DNA of 64,000 nt, taken from contig NZ_JADJNP010000004.1 in NCBI RefSeq assembly GCF_016714275.1, forward strand, positions 620,001-684,000, read 5' to 3'. Below are positions 32,846 through 42,280 of this stretch, piece after piece. The notes beneath the pieces were generated by a model, which made no database searches, was not told the origin of the DNA, and saw only the letters and a list, made by a program, of their open reading frames with translations. The DNA is from Tessaracoccus sp. Lineage in GTDB: Bacteria; Actinomycetota; Actinomycetes; Propionibacteriales; Propionibacteriaceae. The position numbers and the translations under genes are program-made. Within the stretch, counting starts at the first letter, position 1, and the number at the start of each line of letters is the position of its first letter.

Positions 32846-33696
32846 CAGCGCCCCGGCACGTCGAGCACGCGGCTCAGCTTCGCTTCGAGCGGTGACGTCG
32901 GCAGCTCCCGGCCGTCCACGTGCGTGACGCGCGCGAGGATGCGGCCGCTGGAGAGGAGCCAGGCGCCTCGGCACCGGTCGAGGTCGCCGACGCGGAGTTC
33001 CTGGACCCGCACCTCAAGCCCAGCGGAGGGTGCGCCCGTCACGAGTTCTTCGACGGTGATCGAACGAAGGATGCCGTCTAGCGGAGGTGTGGCGAGGACG
33101 CCGTCGAGGTCGAGCACCACGCTGGACGTCGGCCCTTCGAGCAGCTTGCCCGAAGGTGCGCGGAAGATCACGTCGTCGGCGCCGTTGGTGACGGCGTACC
33201 GCTTCGCCGCCATATTGATGCCATAGGACAGCGACTTCGCGCCGGGCAGCAGCCACGGCAGGTCGGCGATCTCGCCGCCCTCGAACCCGCGATCGAGCAG
33301 GAGGACGCGCACGCCGTCGGTCCGCTGCCTGCGCGACGCGGCGTCGAGCGGCGCTGCCATCACCCAACCGTTCGGCTCGTCGATCGTGCCCTCCGGTCCG
33401 CGGGTGAGGATCATTCGGAGCACGGCCTCCGGGTGCTCGGCCCAGTCCCAGGCGGTCAGCACGGCGTCGACGGCTCGGCGGTAGCCGGCCTCGTCGGGCG
33501 CGGGGAGGTCCAGCATGCGCGCGGACTGAGCGAGCCGCTCCAGGTGGGCGTCGAGATCGCGCGCTCGGCCGCGTAGCGCGAGCAGCGCGTCGAACACGCC
33601 ATCGCCGCGCACCACGCCCTGGTCGTCGGCGCGCACGATGGGTCGCGCGGGGTCGACGAGCGTGCCGTCGAGGAGGGCCACGAGGAGTACTGCCAT
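32845..33696 (-). CDS. Aminotransferase class IV, aminodeoxychorismate-lyase-like
   Basis: 283 residues, PLP-dependent fold type IV. It has VVRGDGVFDALLALRGRARD then LDAHLERLAQSARML, the substrate end, PGAKSLSYGINMAAKRYA with the PLP lysine near K154, DVIFRAPSGKLLEGPTSSVV and SITVEELVTGA. PabC makes p-aminobenzoate for folate; branched-chain and D-amino acid aminotransferases share the fold, so the call is family-level. It has a leaderless -10 element and heads the operon with the DNA glycosylase. Confidence 0.8.
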   Translation of the reverse strand: MAVLLVALLDGTLVDPARPIVRADDQGVVRGDGVFDALLALRGRARDLDAHLERLAQSARMLDLPAPDEAGYRRAVDAVLTAWDWAEHPEAVLRMILTRGPEGTIDEPNGWVMAAPLDAASRRQRTDGVRVLLLDRGFEGGEIADLPWLLPGAKSLSYGINMAAKRYAVTNGADDVIFRAPSGKLLEGPTSSVVLDLDGVLATPPLDGILRSITVEELVTGAPSAGLEVRVQELRVGDLDRCRGAWLLSSGRILARVTHVDGRELPTSPLEAKLSRVLDVPGR

Positions 33697-33702
33697 GCCG
33701 AC

Positions 33703-33708
33703 ACCCTA
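33703..33708 (-). promoter_or_regulatory. -10 element of a leaderless promoter for the class IV aminotransferase gene
   Basis: On the reverse strand TAGGGT ends 6 bases before the ATG at 33696. The divergent gene at 33751 instead has AAAGGAG as ribosome site. Confidence 0.6.
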
Positions 33709-33750
33709 CGCGTTGGTAGGCTCTCGCTACCGCTCAGCAAAGGAGAAGAC

Positions 33751-34494
33751 ATGGCAAAGGTGCTACTCGCAGGGGAATCGTGGGTCAGCGCGGTCATCGA
33801 CCACAAGGGCTACGACGCGTTCGCGCACACGCAGGTGCACATCGGGTGCGCGGCCCTGTTGACGGCGCTCGCGGCGGAGGGGCACGAGGTGACGCACCTG
33901 CGCTCGCACGATGTCGCCGAGTTCTTCCCGCTGACCCTGGAGGAACTCGACGCCTACGACGTCGTGCTCCTCTCCGACGTCGGCGCTAACACCTTGCTTT
34001 TGCCCCCGGTCGTGTTCGAGGAGGGCAGGCGCGCGCCGAACCGGCTGAAGCTCCTCCGCGAGTGGGTGAACAGCGGTGGCGGTCTCATGATGGCCGGCGG
34101 TTATCTCAGCTTCCAGGGCTTCGAAGCAAAGGCGAACTACTTCGAAACGCCCATCGAGGAGATCCTGCCCGTCACGCTCCTCCCGTACGACGACCGCGTG
34201 GAGGCTCCGGAGGGAGCCGAGGGTACTTTGACTGACGTCGAACATCCCGTTACCGCAGGGCTCGACCGGGAGTGGCCAGCCATCCTCGGTTACCAGAAGC
34301 TGACGGCGCGCGACGACGCGCTGGTGCTCGCAGAGGTCGAGGGGCGCCCCCTCCTTGTGGTGCGCGAGGTCGGCGAGGGACGGACGCTCGCCTACGCCTC
34401 CGACATCTCCCCGCACTGGGCGCCGCAGGAGTTCATGGACTGGGCGGGCTACGGCAAGCTGTTCGGCCAAGCCGTGGAGTGGCTCGCCGGCTAG
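33751..34494 (+). CDS. Glutamine-amidotransferase-like protein (ThuA/DUF1355-like)
   Basis: 247 residues. KVLLAGESWVSAVIDHKGYD is the opening of a cytoplasmic amidotransferase-like family, VVLLSDVGANTLLLPP near 80, VNSGGGLMMAGGYLSFQGFE near 110, DVEHPVTAGLDREWPAILGY near 160 and GRTLAYASDISPHWAPQEFM near 215. I see no Cys-His-Glu triad of true class I amidotransferases, so it is probably a ligand-binding or hydrolase relative. The family often sits with sugar or stress genes; here it lies between a PabC-like gene and the purSQ operon. Confidence 0.65.
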   Translation: MAKVLLAGESWVSAVIDHKGYDAFAHTQVHIGCAALLTALAAEGHEVTHLRSHDVAEFFPLTLEELDAYDVVLLSDVGANTLLLPPVVFEEGRRAPNRLKLLREWVNSGGGLMMAGGYLSFQGFEAKANYFETPIEEILPVTLLPYDDRVEAPEGAEGTLTDVEHPVTAGLDREWPAILGYQKLTARDDALVLAEVEGRPLLVVREVGEGRTLAYASDISPHWAPQEFMDWAGYGKLFGQAVEWLAG

Positions 34495-34550
34495 CCCTCA
34501 CCGGGTGCCCAGGAGCGGGACACTAGGTTAGCGATTGGGCGGTTGGCCGT

Positions 34551-34556
34551 TAGAGT
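34551..34556 (+). promoter_or_regulatory. -10 element of a leaderless promoter for purS
   Basis: TAGAGT ends 7 bases before ATG 34564, which fixes this start over the in-frame ATG at 34543. Confidence 0.6.
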
Positions 34557-34563
34557 TGGGCGC

Positions 34564-34803
34564 ATGTCACGCGTCGTCGTCAACGTCATGCCCAAGCCCG
34601 AGATCCTCGACCCGCAAGGCAAGGCCGTCACCGGTGCCCTGCAGCGGCTCGGCTTCCAGGGCCTTTCGGTTCGTCAGGGGAAGCGCTTCGAGATCGAGGT
34701 CGACGGCGAGGTGACCGACGAGGTGCTCGCCCAGATCGAGCGCGCCGCGGACACGCTTTTCGCCAACACCGTCATCGAGTCCTTCGACGTGGTGACCGAC
34801 TGA
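34564..34803 (+). CDS. purS: FGAM synthase subunit PurS
   Basis: 79 residues. SRVVVNVMPKPEILDPQGKA then VTGALQRLGFQGLSVRQGK is the PurS pattern. PurS bridges PurL and PurQ to form FGAM synthase, the fourth step of purine synthesis. An alternative ATG at 34543 would add seven residues but the leaderless promoter favours 34564. Its last base is the first base of purQ (TGATG). Confidence 0.95.
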   Translation: MSRVVVNVMPKPEILDPQGKAVTGALQRLGFQGLSVRQGKRFEIEVDGEVTDEVLAQIERAADTLFANTVIESFDVVTD

Positions 34804-35477
34804 TGCCCCGCATCGGCGTCGTCACCTTTCCCGGCTCGCTCGACGATCACGACGCCCTACGCGCCGTGCGGCTCTCGGGGGCCGAGGCCGTTCCGTTGTG
34901 GCACGGTTCCGACTCCATCGACGGGGTCGACGCCGTCATCCTGCCTGGGGGGTTCTCCTACGGTGACTACCTGCGCTGCGGCGCCATCGCCCGGTTCAGC
35001 CCCGTGATGTCGACGGTGATCGACGCCGCGAACAAGGGCATGCCGGTGCTCGGCATCTGCAACGGCTTCCAGCTGCTGTGCGAGGCCCACCTGCTTGAGG
35101 GCGCGATGATCCGCAACGCGGGTCAGCAGTTCATCTGCCGCGACGAGCGCCTGCGGGTCGAGACCATCGACACGACCTGGACCTGCGCCTTCACGAAGGG
35201 CGACGAGATCACCATCGTGCTGAAGAACGGCGAGGGCAACTACCAGGCCTCCCCGGAGACGCTGCGCAAGCTCGAGGGCAACGACCAGGTCGTCTTCCGC
35301 TACCTGGACAACCCGAACGGCTCGGCCAACGACATCGCGGGCATCACGAACGACCGCGGCAACGTCGTCGGCCTGATGCCGCATCCGGAGCACAACATCG
35401 AGTCGCTGACCGGCCCGTCGCTGGACGGCGCGAAGTTCTTCGAGTCGGTGCTGCAGTTCCTGAGCATCCGCGTCTGA
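34803..35477 (+). CDS. purQ: FGAM synthase glutaminase subunit PurQ
   Basis: 224 residues. Triad amidotransferase: GICNGFQLL near residue 84 has the nucleophile C86 and LMPHPEHNIESL near 195 the histidine and glutamate. VVTFPGSLDDHDALRAVRLS is the opening. It makes ammonia for PurL. The operon partner purL should follow directly, but an extra gene bordered by palindromes lies between. Confidence 0.96.
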   Translation: MPRIGVVTFPGSLDDHDALRAVRLSGAEAVPLWHGSDSIDGVDAVILPGGFSYGDYLRCGAIARFSPVMSTVIDAANKGMPVLGICNGFQLLCEAHLLEGAMIRNAGQQFICRDERLRVETIDTTWTCAFTKGDEITIVLKNGEGNYQASPETLRKLEGNDQVVFRYLDNPNGSANDIAGITNDRGNVVGLMPHPEHNIESLTGPSLDGAKFFESVLQFLSIRV

Positions 35478-35501
35478 CCGCGGGGCGCCGTGTCGGGCGT
35501 C

Positions 35502-35577
35502 ATGGAGAAATGACGCACGGTTGGGCTCTGTGTGCTCTACAGAGCACAGCAAGCCGATCCCTGCGCCAAAACTCCAT
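35502..35577. repeat. 76-bp palindromic repeat, copy 1 (downstream of purQ)
   Basis: The sequence runs from ATGGAGAAATGACGCACGG to CCAAAACTCCAT; arms pair around GTGCTCTACAGAGCAC with small bulges. It matches copy 2 (36593-36666) in the same orientation over nearly its whole length, with some changes in the right arm (GATCCCTGCGCC versus CAACCGTGCGTC) and a 3-bp extra in the left flank TGTCGGGC. Copies 1 and 2 bracket the AbiEi/DUF559 gene. Confidence 0.85.
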
Positions 35578-35590
35578 GCCGACCCTGCCG

Positions 35591-36463
35591 CTACGCCGAT
35601 GCGCCCCCGCGATGCCGCGCCCATACCACGTCGCGCACGAATGCGATCGTCTCCTCTGGGTGGTTGCTGATCTGGGTCGGGAGAAGCACGTACTGGCGCC
35701 ATCCGTCGGCGGACAGTAGGTTTCCGCGCCAGGAGTCGCGCATCATCGCCTCGCGCCCGCTGTGGAACGCGAAGCTGTTGATCTCGAAGGCAATGCGAGA
35801 CTCGGGAATGGCGATGTCGAGGCTGAAGCGGTGGCCTCCAGCTACGACCTCGTAGTTGCCCACCCATCCTCGGATGCCCGCCGCCCGGAAGAGACGGTGC
35901 GCGTCTACCTCAGCCACGGACCAGGGGTTCTCGCTCAGCTCGCGAAGCACGCGGACGAGCGGATCTCGAGGGGATAGACGAAGCCGCCGGGCTGCCTCTT
36001 GCAGCCGGTCCTGGCTCACGATGCCCTCCCGGAGCGCCGTCGTGGCTGTGGCGTAGTCGCCGGCGATCGCCGCCGTCAACGCTGTCACCGCTGGTGACGT
36101 GACATGCACCTCTCCTCGCCACATGGTGAGGTCCGGGGCCAGCCGATGACGCTGGAACCTCACGAGCCCGCGGTGGGCCAGTTTCGTGCGGGTGTAGACG
36201 AGGACGTTCTTCGGAATGGTGCCAGGGTCGAAAGTGAGATAGGCAGCAGCGGCCCCCGCGATCACGGCGTCGGGGTCCCAGAGGTGAACGGCTCGCATCC
36301 ACGCCACCGGGTCGGCTGCCAGATCGGCGTCCAGGAGGACGCCGGGGAGCGCGCGAATCAGTCGTCCAGACGTGAGGTGCTGGGTCCATGCAGAGCGGAG
36401 CGATGGGTGGTTGCGCACACGCACGACCCCAGCGCTCAGGGCAAGGGCGTCTTCAACTCGCAT
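35591..36463 (-). CDS. AbiEi-antitoxin-like wHTH plus DUF559 (Vsr/REase-like) protein in a palindrome-bounded cassette
   Basis: 290 residues. Residues 1-45 (MRVEDALALSAGVVRVRNHP; HLTSGRLIRALPGVLL) resemble the winged-helix domain of AbiEi-type antitoxins. The middle (50-175) is the family linker with LAHRGLVRFQRHRL and VTSPAVTALTAAI. The C-terminus (about 205-285) is a DUF559 nuclease-like fold: RFSLDIAIPESRIAFEINSF with D216 and E227, FHSGREAMMRDSWRGN and GWRQYVLLPTQI. It lies on the strand opposite to purQ and purL, splitting an operon, with the same palindrome at each side. Standalone members of this family are common in Actinobacteria; the role is unknown. A longer in-frame extension upstream enters copy 2 of the repeat. 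Confidence 0.8.
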   Translation of the reverse strand: MRVEDALALSAGVVRVRNHPSLRSAWTQHLTSGRLIRALPGVLLDADLAADPVAWMRAVHLWDPDAVIAGAAAAYLTFDPGTIPKNVLVYTRTKLAHRGLVRFQRHRLAPDLTMWRGEVHVTSPAVTALTAAIAGDYATATTALREGIVSQDRLQEAARRLRLSPRDPLVRVLRELSENPWSVAEVDAHRLFRAAGIRGWVGNYEVVAGGHRFSLDIAIPESRIAFEINSFAFHSGREAMMRDSWRGNLLSADGWRQYVLLPTQISNHPEETIAFVRDVVWARHRGGASA

Positions 36464-36518
36464 GGCGACGATTGGAGTGTCGCGCGGCGGCTGGCGCCAT
36501 AGTTCGCGGCCGATGGAC

Positions 36519-36534
36519 AACACATTCGTGTGTT
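36519..36534. promoter_or_regulatory. 16-bp palindrome upstream of the AbiEi/DUF559 gene
   Basis: AACACATTCGTGTGTT: AACACA and TGTGTT around TTCG. It lies 55 bases upstream of the gene's start on the minus strand and is a candidate operator for its wHTH domain. Confidence 0.45.
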
Positions 36535-36592
36535 CGGACAACACCCTGTGACGCTCGCGCTGCCGTTGGTCGGCATCGCTCTGTGTCGGGCA

Positions 36593-36666
36593 TGGAGAAA
36601 TGACGCACGGATGGGCTCTGTGTGCTCTACAGAGCACAGGAAGCCCAACCGTGCGTCAAAACTCCA
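36593..36666. repeat. 74-bp palindromic repeat, copy 2 (upstream of purL)
   Basis: TGGAGAAATGACGCACGG pairs with CCGTGCGTCAAAACTCCA at 17 of 18 positions with one A insertion, and the inner arms TGGGCT..TGTGCTCT pair with AGAGCACA..AGCCCA. It is a better inverted repeat than copy 1, so it may be the less diverged copy. It lies between the AbiEi/DUF559 gene and the purL promoter. Confidence 0.88.
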
Positions 36667-36716
36667 GATAGTGGTGACGGCTCCGGTCGAGTTCAGTCCC
36701 AGGGCGCCGTCACCGG

Positions 36717-36722
36717 TAGATT
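36717..36722 (+). promoter_or_regulatory. -10 element of a leaderless promoter for purL
   Basis: TAGATT ends 6 bases before GTG 36729. purL can therefore be transcribed without purS and purQ, consistent with the inserted cassette. Confidence 0.6.
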
Positions 36723-36728
36723 GACCCC

Positions 36729-38981
<2,253 letters not shown>

Positions 38982-38982
38982 G

Positions 38983-39537
38983 TTAGGCGCTCAGCGCCAA
39001 CTCGACGGCGGGCTCACCGCCCGGGCACCAGTCCGCCGGCGCGAGCACCGTCACCGCGACATCGCGCAGCAGCGCTTTCGAGGCCGTCGCGCTCACGCGC
39101 GCCGCCGTCCGCTCGGGCACGTCGCCGATGAGTACGACGTCGATCTGCTGTGGGAACTCGCCGCGTTTCCCGGTCCGGCGGGCCGCCCACGGCCCCACCA
39201 AATAGGCCCGCTCGATGCCGCGTACGGAGCGCAGCAGGCGCGGCAGCAGCGTGAAAGGGCCGTAGGTCAGGGTGAGCAACTCGGTGAGCGCCGGGGCCAA
39301 CGGATGTTCGAGGTTGGCGCGGACGAGGCGGGCGCGGCCGACCCTACGGTCAACGACGAGCCCCGCGATCGCCAGGCGCTCCACCTCGGTGTGGATCGTG
39401 GTCAGCCCCGCGTCGAGTTGACGCGCGAGATCGGTGAGCGAGTTCTCTTCGCCCGGCGCGAGGTAGAGCGTGCTGAGAAGATCCCCTTGCAGATCCGAGC
39501 GAAGCAAGGGCGACAGCGTTGGCGGCGGTTGCTTCAT
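38983..39537 (-). CDS. HTH regulator with nucleotidyltransferase-like C-terminal domain
   Basis: 184 residues. LLSTLYLAPGEENSLTDLAR then QLDAGLTTIHTEVERLAIAG and LVVDRRVGRARLVRAN is an ArsR/MarR-like winged helix (about 18-75). The second half, VRGIERAYLVGPWAARRTGK, QIDVVLIGDVPERTAARVSA and RDVAVTVLAPADW, resembles a MNT-type nucleotidyltransferase domain but the GSxAxG and D-x-D signature is weak (GPWAARR, QIDVVL), so it is probably inactive and used for sensing. It overlaps no gene; on the other strand the M20 gene begins 114 bases away. A TATAGC lies just upstream of the start. Confidence 0.7.
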   Translation of the reverse strand: MKQPPPTLSPLLRSDLQGDLLSTLYLAPGEENSLTDLARQLDAGLTTIHTEVERLAIAGLVVDRRVGRARLVRANLEHPLAPALTELLTLTYGPFTLLPRLLRSVRGIERAYLVGPWAARRTGKRGEFPQQIDVVLIGDVPERTAARVSATASKALLRDVAVTVLAPADWCPGGEPAVELALSA

Positions 39538-39639
39538 ACAAGGAGGCTATAACTTCCGTTTTTCTGAACTTACCCGGTGTGGGATAAGGGTGTCCGCGGG
39601 ACCTCAGAGGGCAGCCGATGCCGCGGGCGCGGGCGTGAG

Positions 39640-39645
39640 TATGGT
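39640..39645 (+). promoter_or_regulatory. -10 element of a leaderless promoter for the M20 dipeptidase
   Basis: TATGGT ends 6 bases before ATG 39652. Confidence 0.55.
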
Positions 39646-39651
39646 GGCCTC

Positions 39652-40983
39652 ATGACCCTTCGCGACGCCGTCTCGGCCGCCCTGCCGGCGGTCCTCACCG
39701 ATCTTCACCACCTCATCAGCATCCCGTCCGTCTCCTCCCAGCCCGAGCACCACGACGACGTGCTCGCCGCGGCCGACATCGTCGCGGAGCTGCTGCGCGG
39801 CGCCGGCTGCCCGCGGGTCGAGCTGCTGGACGTCCCGGGAGGCAAGCCCGCGGTCTACGGTCACTACCCGGCTCCCGCGGGAGCGCCGACGGTACTGCTC
39901 TACGCCCACTATGACGTCCAGCCGATGGGCGACCCCGCCGCGTGGGCCTCCCCGGCGTTCTCGCCCAGCGAGCGGAACGGTCGCCTCTACGGCCGCGGTT
40001 CGGCCGACGACAAGGGCGGCATCGCGGTCCACCTCGGCGCGCTCCGAGCGCACGGCGGCACCCCTCCGGTGGGCGTCAAGGTCTTCGTCGAGGGCGAGGA
40101 GGAGATCGGCTCGCCCAGCATGCCCGCGCTGTTCGCGCGCTACGGCGAACTGCTGGACGCGGACGTCTTCGTCATCGCCGACGCGGTCAACTGGCAGGCA
40201 GGCGTGCCCGCGCTCACCACGACGCTGCGCGGACTGGTCGACGCCGTCGTCACCGTCTCGACGCTCGAGAGTGGAGTGCACTCCGGGCAGTTTGGCGGCG
40301 TCGTTCCCGACGCCCTCACAGCGCTCTGCCGCCTGCTCGCCACGCTGCACGACGACCGCGGCAACGTCGCGATCGAGGGCCTCGCCACCGCGCCCGATCC
40401 CGCCGTCGAGTACGACCTCGACCGGCTCCGCGAGGAGTCCGGCCTCCTCGACGGCGTCGAGTGGATCGGCGACGGCATGGCGTCCGCGCGGATGTGGACG
40501 CGCCCGGCGGCCTCCGTCCTCGCCATCGACGCCACCCCGGTGCGCGACGCCTCCAACACCTTGGTTCCGACGGCGCGGGCGAAGGTCAGCGTGCGCATCG
40601 CCCCTGGCGATGACCCGCACACCGCGACGGAGGCGCTCGTCCGCCATCTGCGCGCCCATGCCCCGTGGGGCGCGCGTGTCGACGTCGAGCCTGGTCAGGG
40701 CGGCGCCGGCAGCGCTTTCCCGGTCGAGGGTCCACGCGCGGAGGCGGTCCTCTCCGCAATCCGCGAGGCCTTCGGCGTCGATCCCGTCCAGATCGGCGTC
40801 GGCGGCTCCATCCCGATCGCGGCGGAGTTCGCCGACCGCAACCCCGGTGCGCTCGTCCTGTTGACCGCCGTCGTCGATCCGACATCGCGGATGCATGGTA
40901 TCGACGAGTCCGTCGACCTGGACGACCTCGCGAGCGCGACCCTCGCCGAGGCCCTCCTGCTCCAGAACCTAGGGAAGCACTGA
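39652..40983 (+). CDS. M20-family dipeptidase/metallopeptidase
   Basis: 443 residues. Zinc peptidase of the ArgE/DapE/carnosinase group: VLLYAHYDVQPMGDPAAWAS has the first metal His and Asp near 86, GRGSADDKGGIAVHLGALRA the bridging Asp near 115, VKVFVEGEEEIGSPSMPALF the catalytic and metal Glu near 150, and the dimerisation lid follows with SGVHSGQFGG. The last metal His is in SRMHGIDESVDLDDL near 425. The final residues GKH and the stop are encoded by the MITE that begins at 40973, so the native end was probably different by a few residues. Substrate: dipeptides, not further defined. Confidence 0.9.
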   Translation: MTLRDAVSAALPAVLTDLHHLISIPSVSSQPEHHDDVLAAADIVAELLRGAGCPRVELLDVPGGKPAVYGHYPAPAGAPTVLLYAHYDVQPMGDPAAWASPAFSPSERNGRLYGRGSADDKGGIAVHLGALRAHGGTPPVGVKVFVEGEEEIGSPSMPALFARYGELLDADVFVIADAVNWQAGVPALTTTLRGLVDAVVTVSTLESGVHSGQFGGVVPDALTALCRLLATLHDDRGNVAIEGLATAPDPAVEYDLDRLREESGLLDGVEWIGDGMASARMWTRPAASVLAIDATPVRDASNTLVPTARAKVSVRIAPGDDPHTATEALVRHLRAHAPWGARVDVEPGQGGAGSAFPVEGPRAEAVLSAIREAFGVDPVQIGVGGSIPIAAEFADRNPGALVLLTAVVDPTSRMHGIDESVDLDDLASATLAEALLLQNLGKH

Positions 40984-41133
40984 TCAATCGGGCACCGACT
41001 GCGGCGCACCAGATCGGGCGATCTGAACTCTCACTATCTTCGGCGTTATGTCCAATAGCACCCTCGGATCTTGAGAGCCCAGTTCATCCCGCCTCGCGCG
41101 TCCTTACTCGGCACCCCATTGATCCGTACTTCC
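40973..41133. mobile_element. 161-bp MITE with IS5-like ends, flanked by CTAG
   Basis: CTAG lies on both sides (40969-40972 and 41134-41137). The ends are inverted repeats: GGAAGCACTGATCAATCGGG on the left and GGAAGTACGGATCAATGGGG on the right (reverse complement), with 21 of 26 positions alike. The interior also folds on itself (GGGCGATCTGAACT with CAGTTCATCCC; CTCACTATC with GATCTTGAGAG). There is no room for a transposase. GGAAG ends and a CTAG/YTAR target resemble IS5-group elements, so a trans-acting transposase is likely. It supplies the stop of the M20 gene. Confidence 0.8.
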
Positions 41134-41160
41134 CTAGCTACTGCGGGCTGAGCTGGCTCA

Positions 41161-41415
41161 TCAGTCGTCGAGGTTCTGTTCGATCAGGGAGGCGAGACGC
41201 TCAACGGCGTCCGCGTTCTGGGACTCGACGGTCACCTCGGCGAGGTGCTCCGCGCCGAGCGACATGATCAACAGCGTCGACGCCGCCGAGACGGAGTTTC
41301 CGCCGAAGGACAGGAAAATGGGATCCTCGTACTCGATCGCCGCCGCGGCGATGACCGCCGCGGGGCGTGCATGCAGGCCGACGGTTGAACCCACGATGGC
41401 GGTCTTGCTCGACAT
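41161..41415 (-). CDS. ptsH: HPr-family phosphocarrier protein
   Basis: 84 residues. H15 in VGLHARPAAVIAAAA is the phospho-acceptor of the PTS. The second conserved region SAASTLLIMSLGAEH carries serines at about the position of the regulatory Ser46. No other PTS gene is in the window, so it works with EI encoded elsewhere. ATG 41415 follows AAAGGAG. It ends 24 bases from the MITE. Confidence 0.92.
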   Translation of the reverse strand: MSSKTAIVGSTVGLHARPAAVIAAAAIEYEDPIFLSFGGNSVSAASTLLIMSLGAEHLAEVTVESQNADAVERLASLIEQNLDD

Positions 41416-41522
41416 ATCTGGCTCCTTTGACAGTGCCGGCATCCCCGCCGACGGACGACCGTCCAAGGATAGCGAGTGTCGCGGGAGGGCGTCCGTCGGG
41501 GTCTGGCGAGGGTGCGGCTCGT

Positions 41523-42161
41523 TCACCTCGCCGTGACGGTCACGGTGCAGATCTCCGACCCGATCTCCAGTTCGCCGGCCTTGAGTTCGGCGCCGCTGGC
41601 CTTCAGATAACCGTCGAGGAAGCCCTGATGGATGGCGCACACCAGCGGCATCCGGTTCCCGCCCACGGCGCCGCGGAACGGGCAACGTCGGAAGGTGAGG
41701 GTCTCACCGTCGTGTTCGGTGCCGAAGCCGCGCTCGGCGAGGTGCCGGGCGAGCTCTTCGATGAGTTCGCAGGCCGACAGGCCTACCTCGGCGACACTGG
41801 CGCCCCACTCGCAGCCCGCCTCGCGGGTGGCGGCCTTCGCGTCGGGGGAGGATGCCGCCACGTGAGTGAGGAGCACGTCGGCGAGCTCCAGGAGGTGCAT
41901 GCTGCTGAGCGTCGGCGACGCCTGGGTGGCGGCGTAGAGCAGTGGGGGACGGCCTTGGGCGCCGGACGGAACGATGGCGCGCTCGGCATAGCCCGCGGCG
42001 ACGAGGGCGTCGAGGTGGAAGCGCGCGGAATTGCGGTGCAGGCCGAGTTCGTCGGCGATGTCACTGACGGACCTGGGGGCCGTCGCACCCTGCAGGAGTG
42101 ACAAGACTCGGGCGCGTGTGGGTCCCAGGCCGTGGGGCTGGGTTGTCTTCACAGTCGCCAT
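41523..42161 (-). CDS. Cysteine-rich HTH transcriptional regulator (SufR-like layout)
   Basis: 212 residues. PTRARVLSLLQGATAPRSVS then DIADELGLHRNSARFHLDAL and AAGYAE is an ArsR-type winged helix. The C-terminal half holds cysteines C117, C131, C160 (FRRCPFRG), C175 (MPLVCAIHQG) and C205 (SEICTVTV). The spacing resembles SufR-type Fe-S cluster regulators. It diverges from moaA and lies near the nar genes, so it is a candidate redox or NO/oxygen sensor for molybdoenzyme genes. Cluster binding is not shown by sequence alone. Confidence 0.75.
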   Translation of the reverse strand: MATVKTTQPHGLGPTRARVLSLLQGATAPRSVSDIADELGLHRNSARFHLDALVAAGYAERAIVPSGAQGRPPLLYAATQASPTLSSMHLLELADVLLTHVAASSPDAKAATREAGCEWGASVAEVGLSACELIEELARHLAERGFGTEHDGETLTFRRCPFRGAVGGNRMPLVCAIHQGFLDGYLKASGAELKAGELEIGSEICTVTVTAR

Positions 42162-42268
42162 TGTGGCATTAGGACAAACTCGCCGAACGCGCGCCCCCGG
42201 CTAGCGTCCGTCGCGAAGCGCCGCGTCGTGAGGCCTCGTCCCGGTGCGGCCCGCCGAAGGACTCAGGG

Positions 42269-42274
42269 TAGGGT
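42269..42274 (+). promoter_or_regulatory. -10 element of a leaderless promoter for moaA
   Basis: TAGGGT ends 6 bases before GTG 42281; no Moco riboswitch leader fits. Confidence 0.6.
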
Positions 42275-42280
42275 AAGACC

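Noticed and set aside
36464..36637. Longer N-terminus for the DUF559 protein running into the palindrome
   Set aside because: The added residues are the translation of the repeat and low-complexity DNA, with no family similarity; the ATG at 36463 gives the conserved wHTH start.
41416..41522. CGACGGACG and CGTCCGTCG inverted pair upstream of ptsH
   Set aside because: Nine-base arms 38 bases apart with no further pairing; not convincing as an operator or terminator.
42162..42280. Moco riboswitch upstream of moaA
   Set aside because: A -10 element lies 6 bases before the start codon and the structure needed for the riboswitch was not seen.
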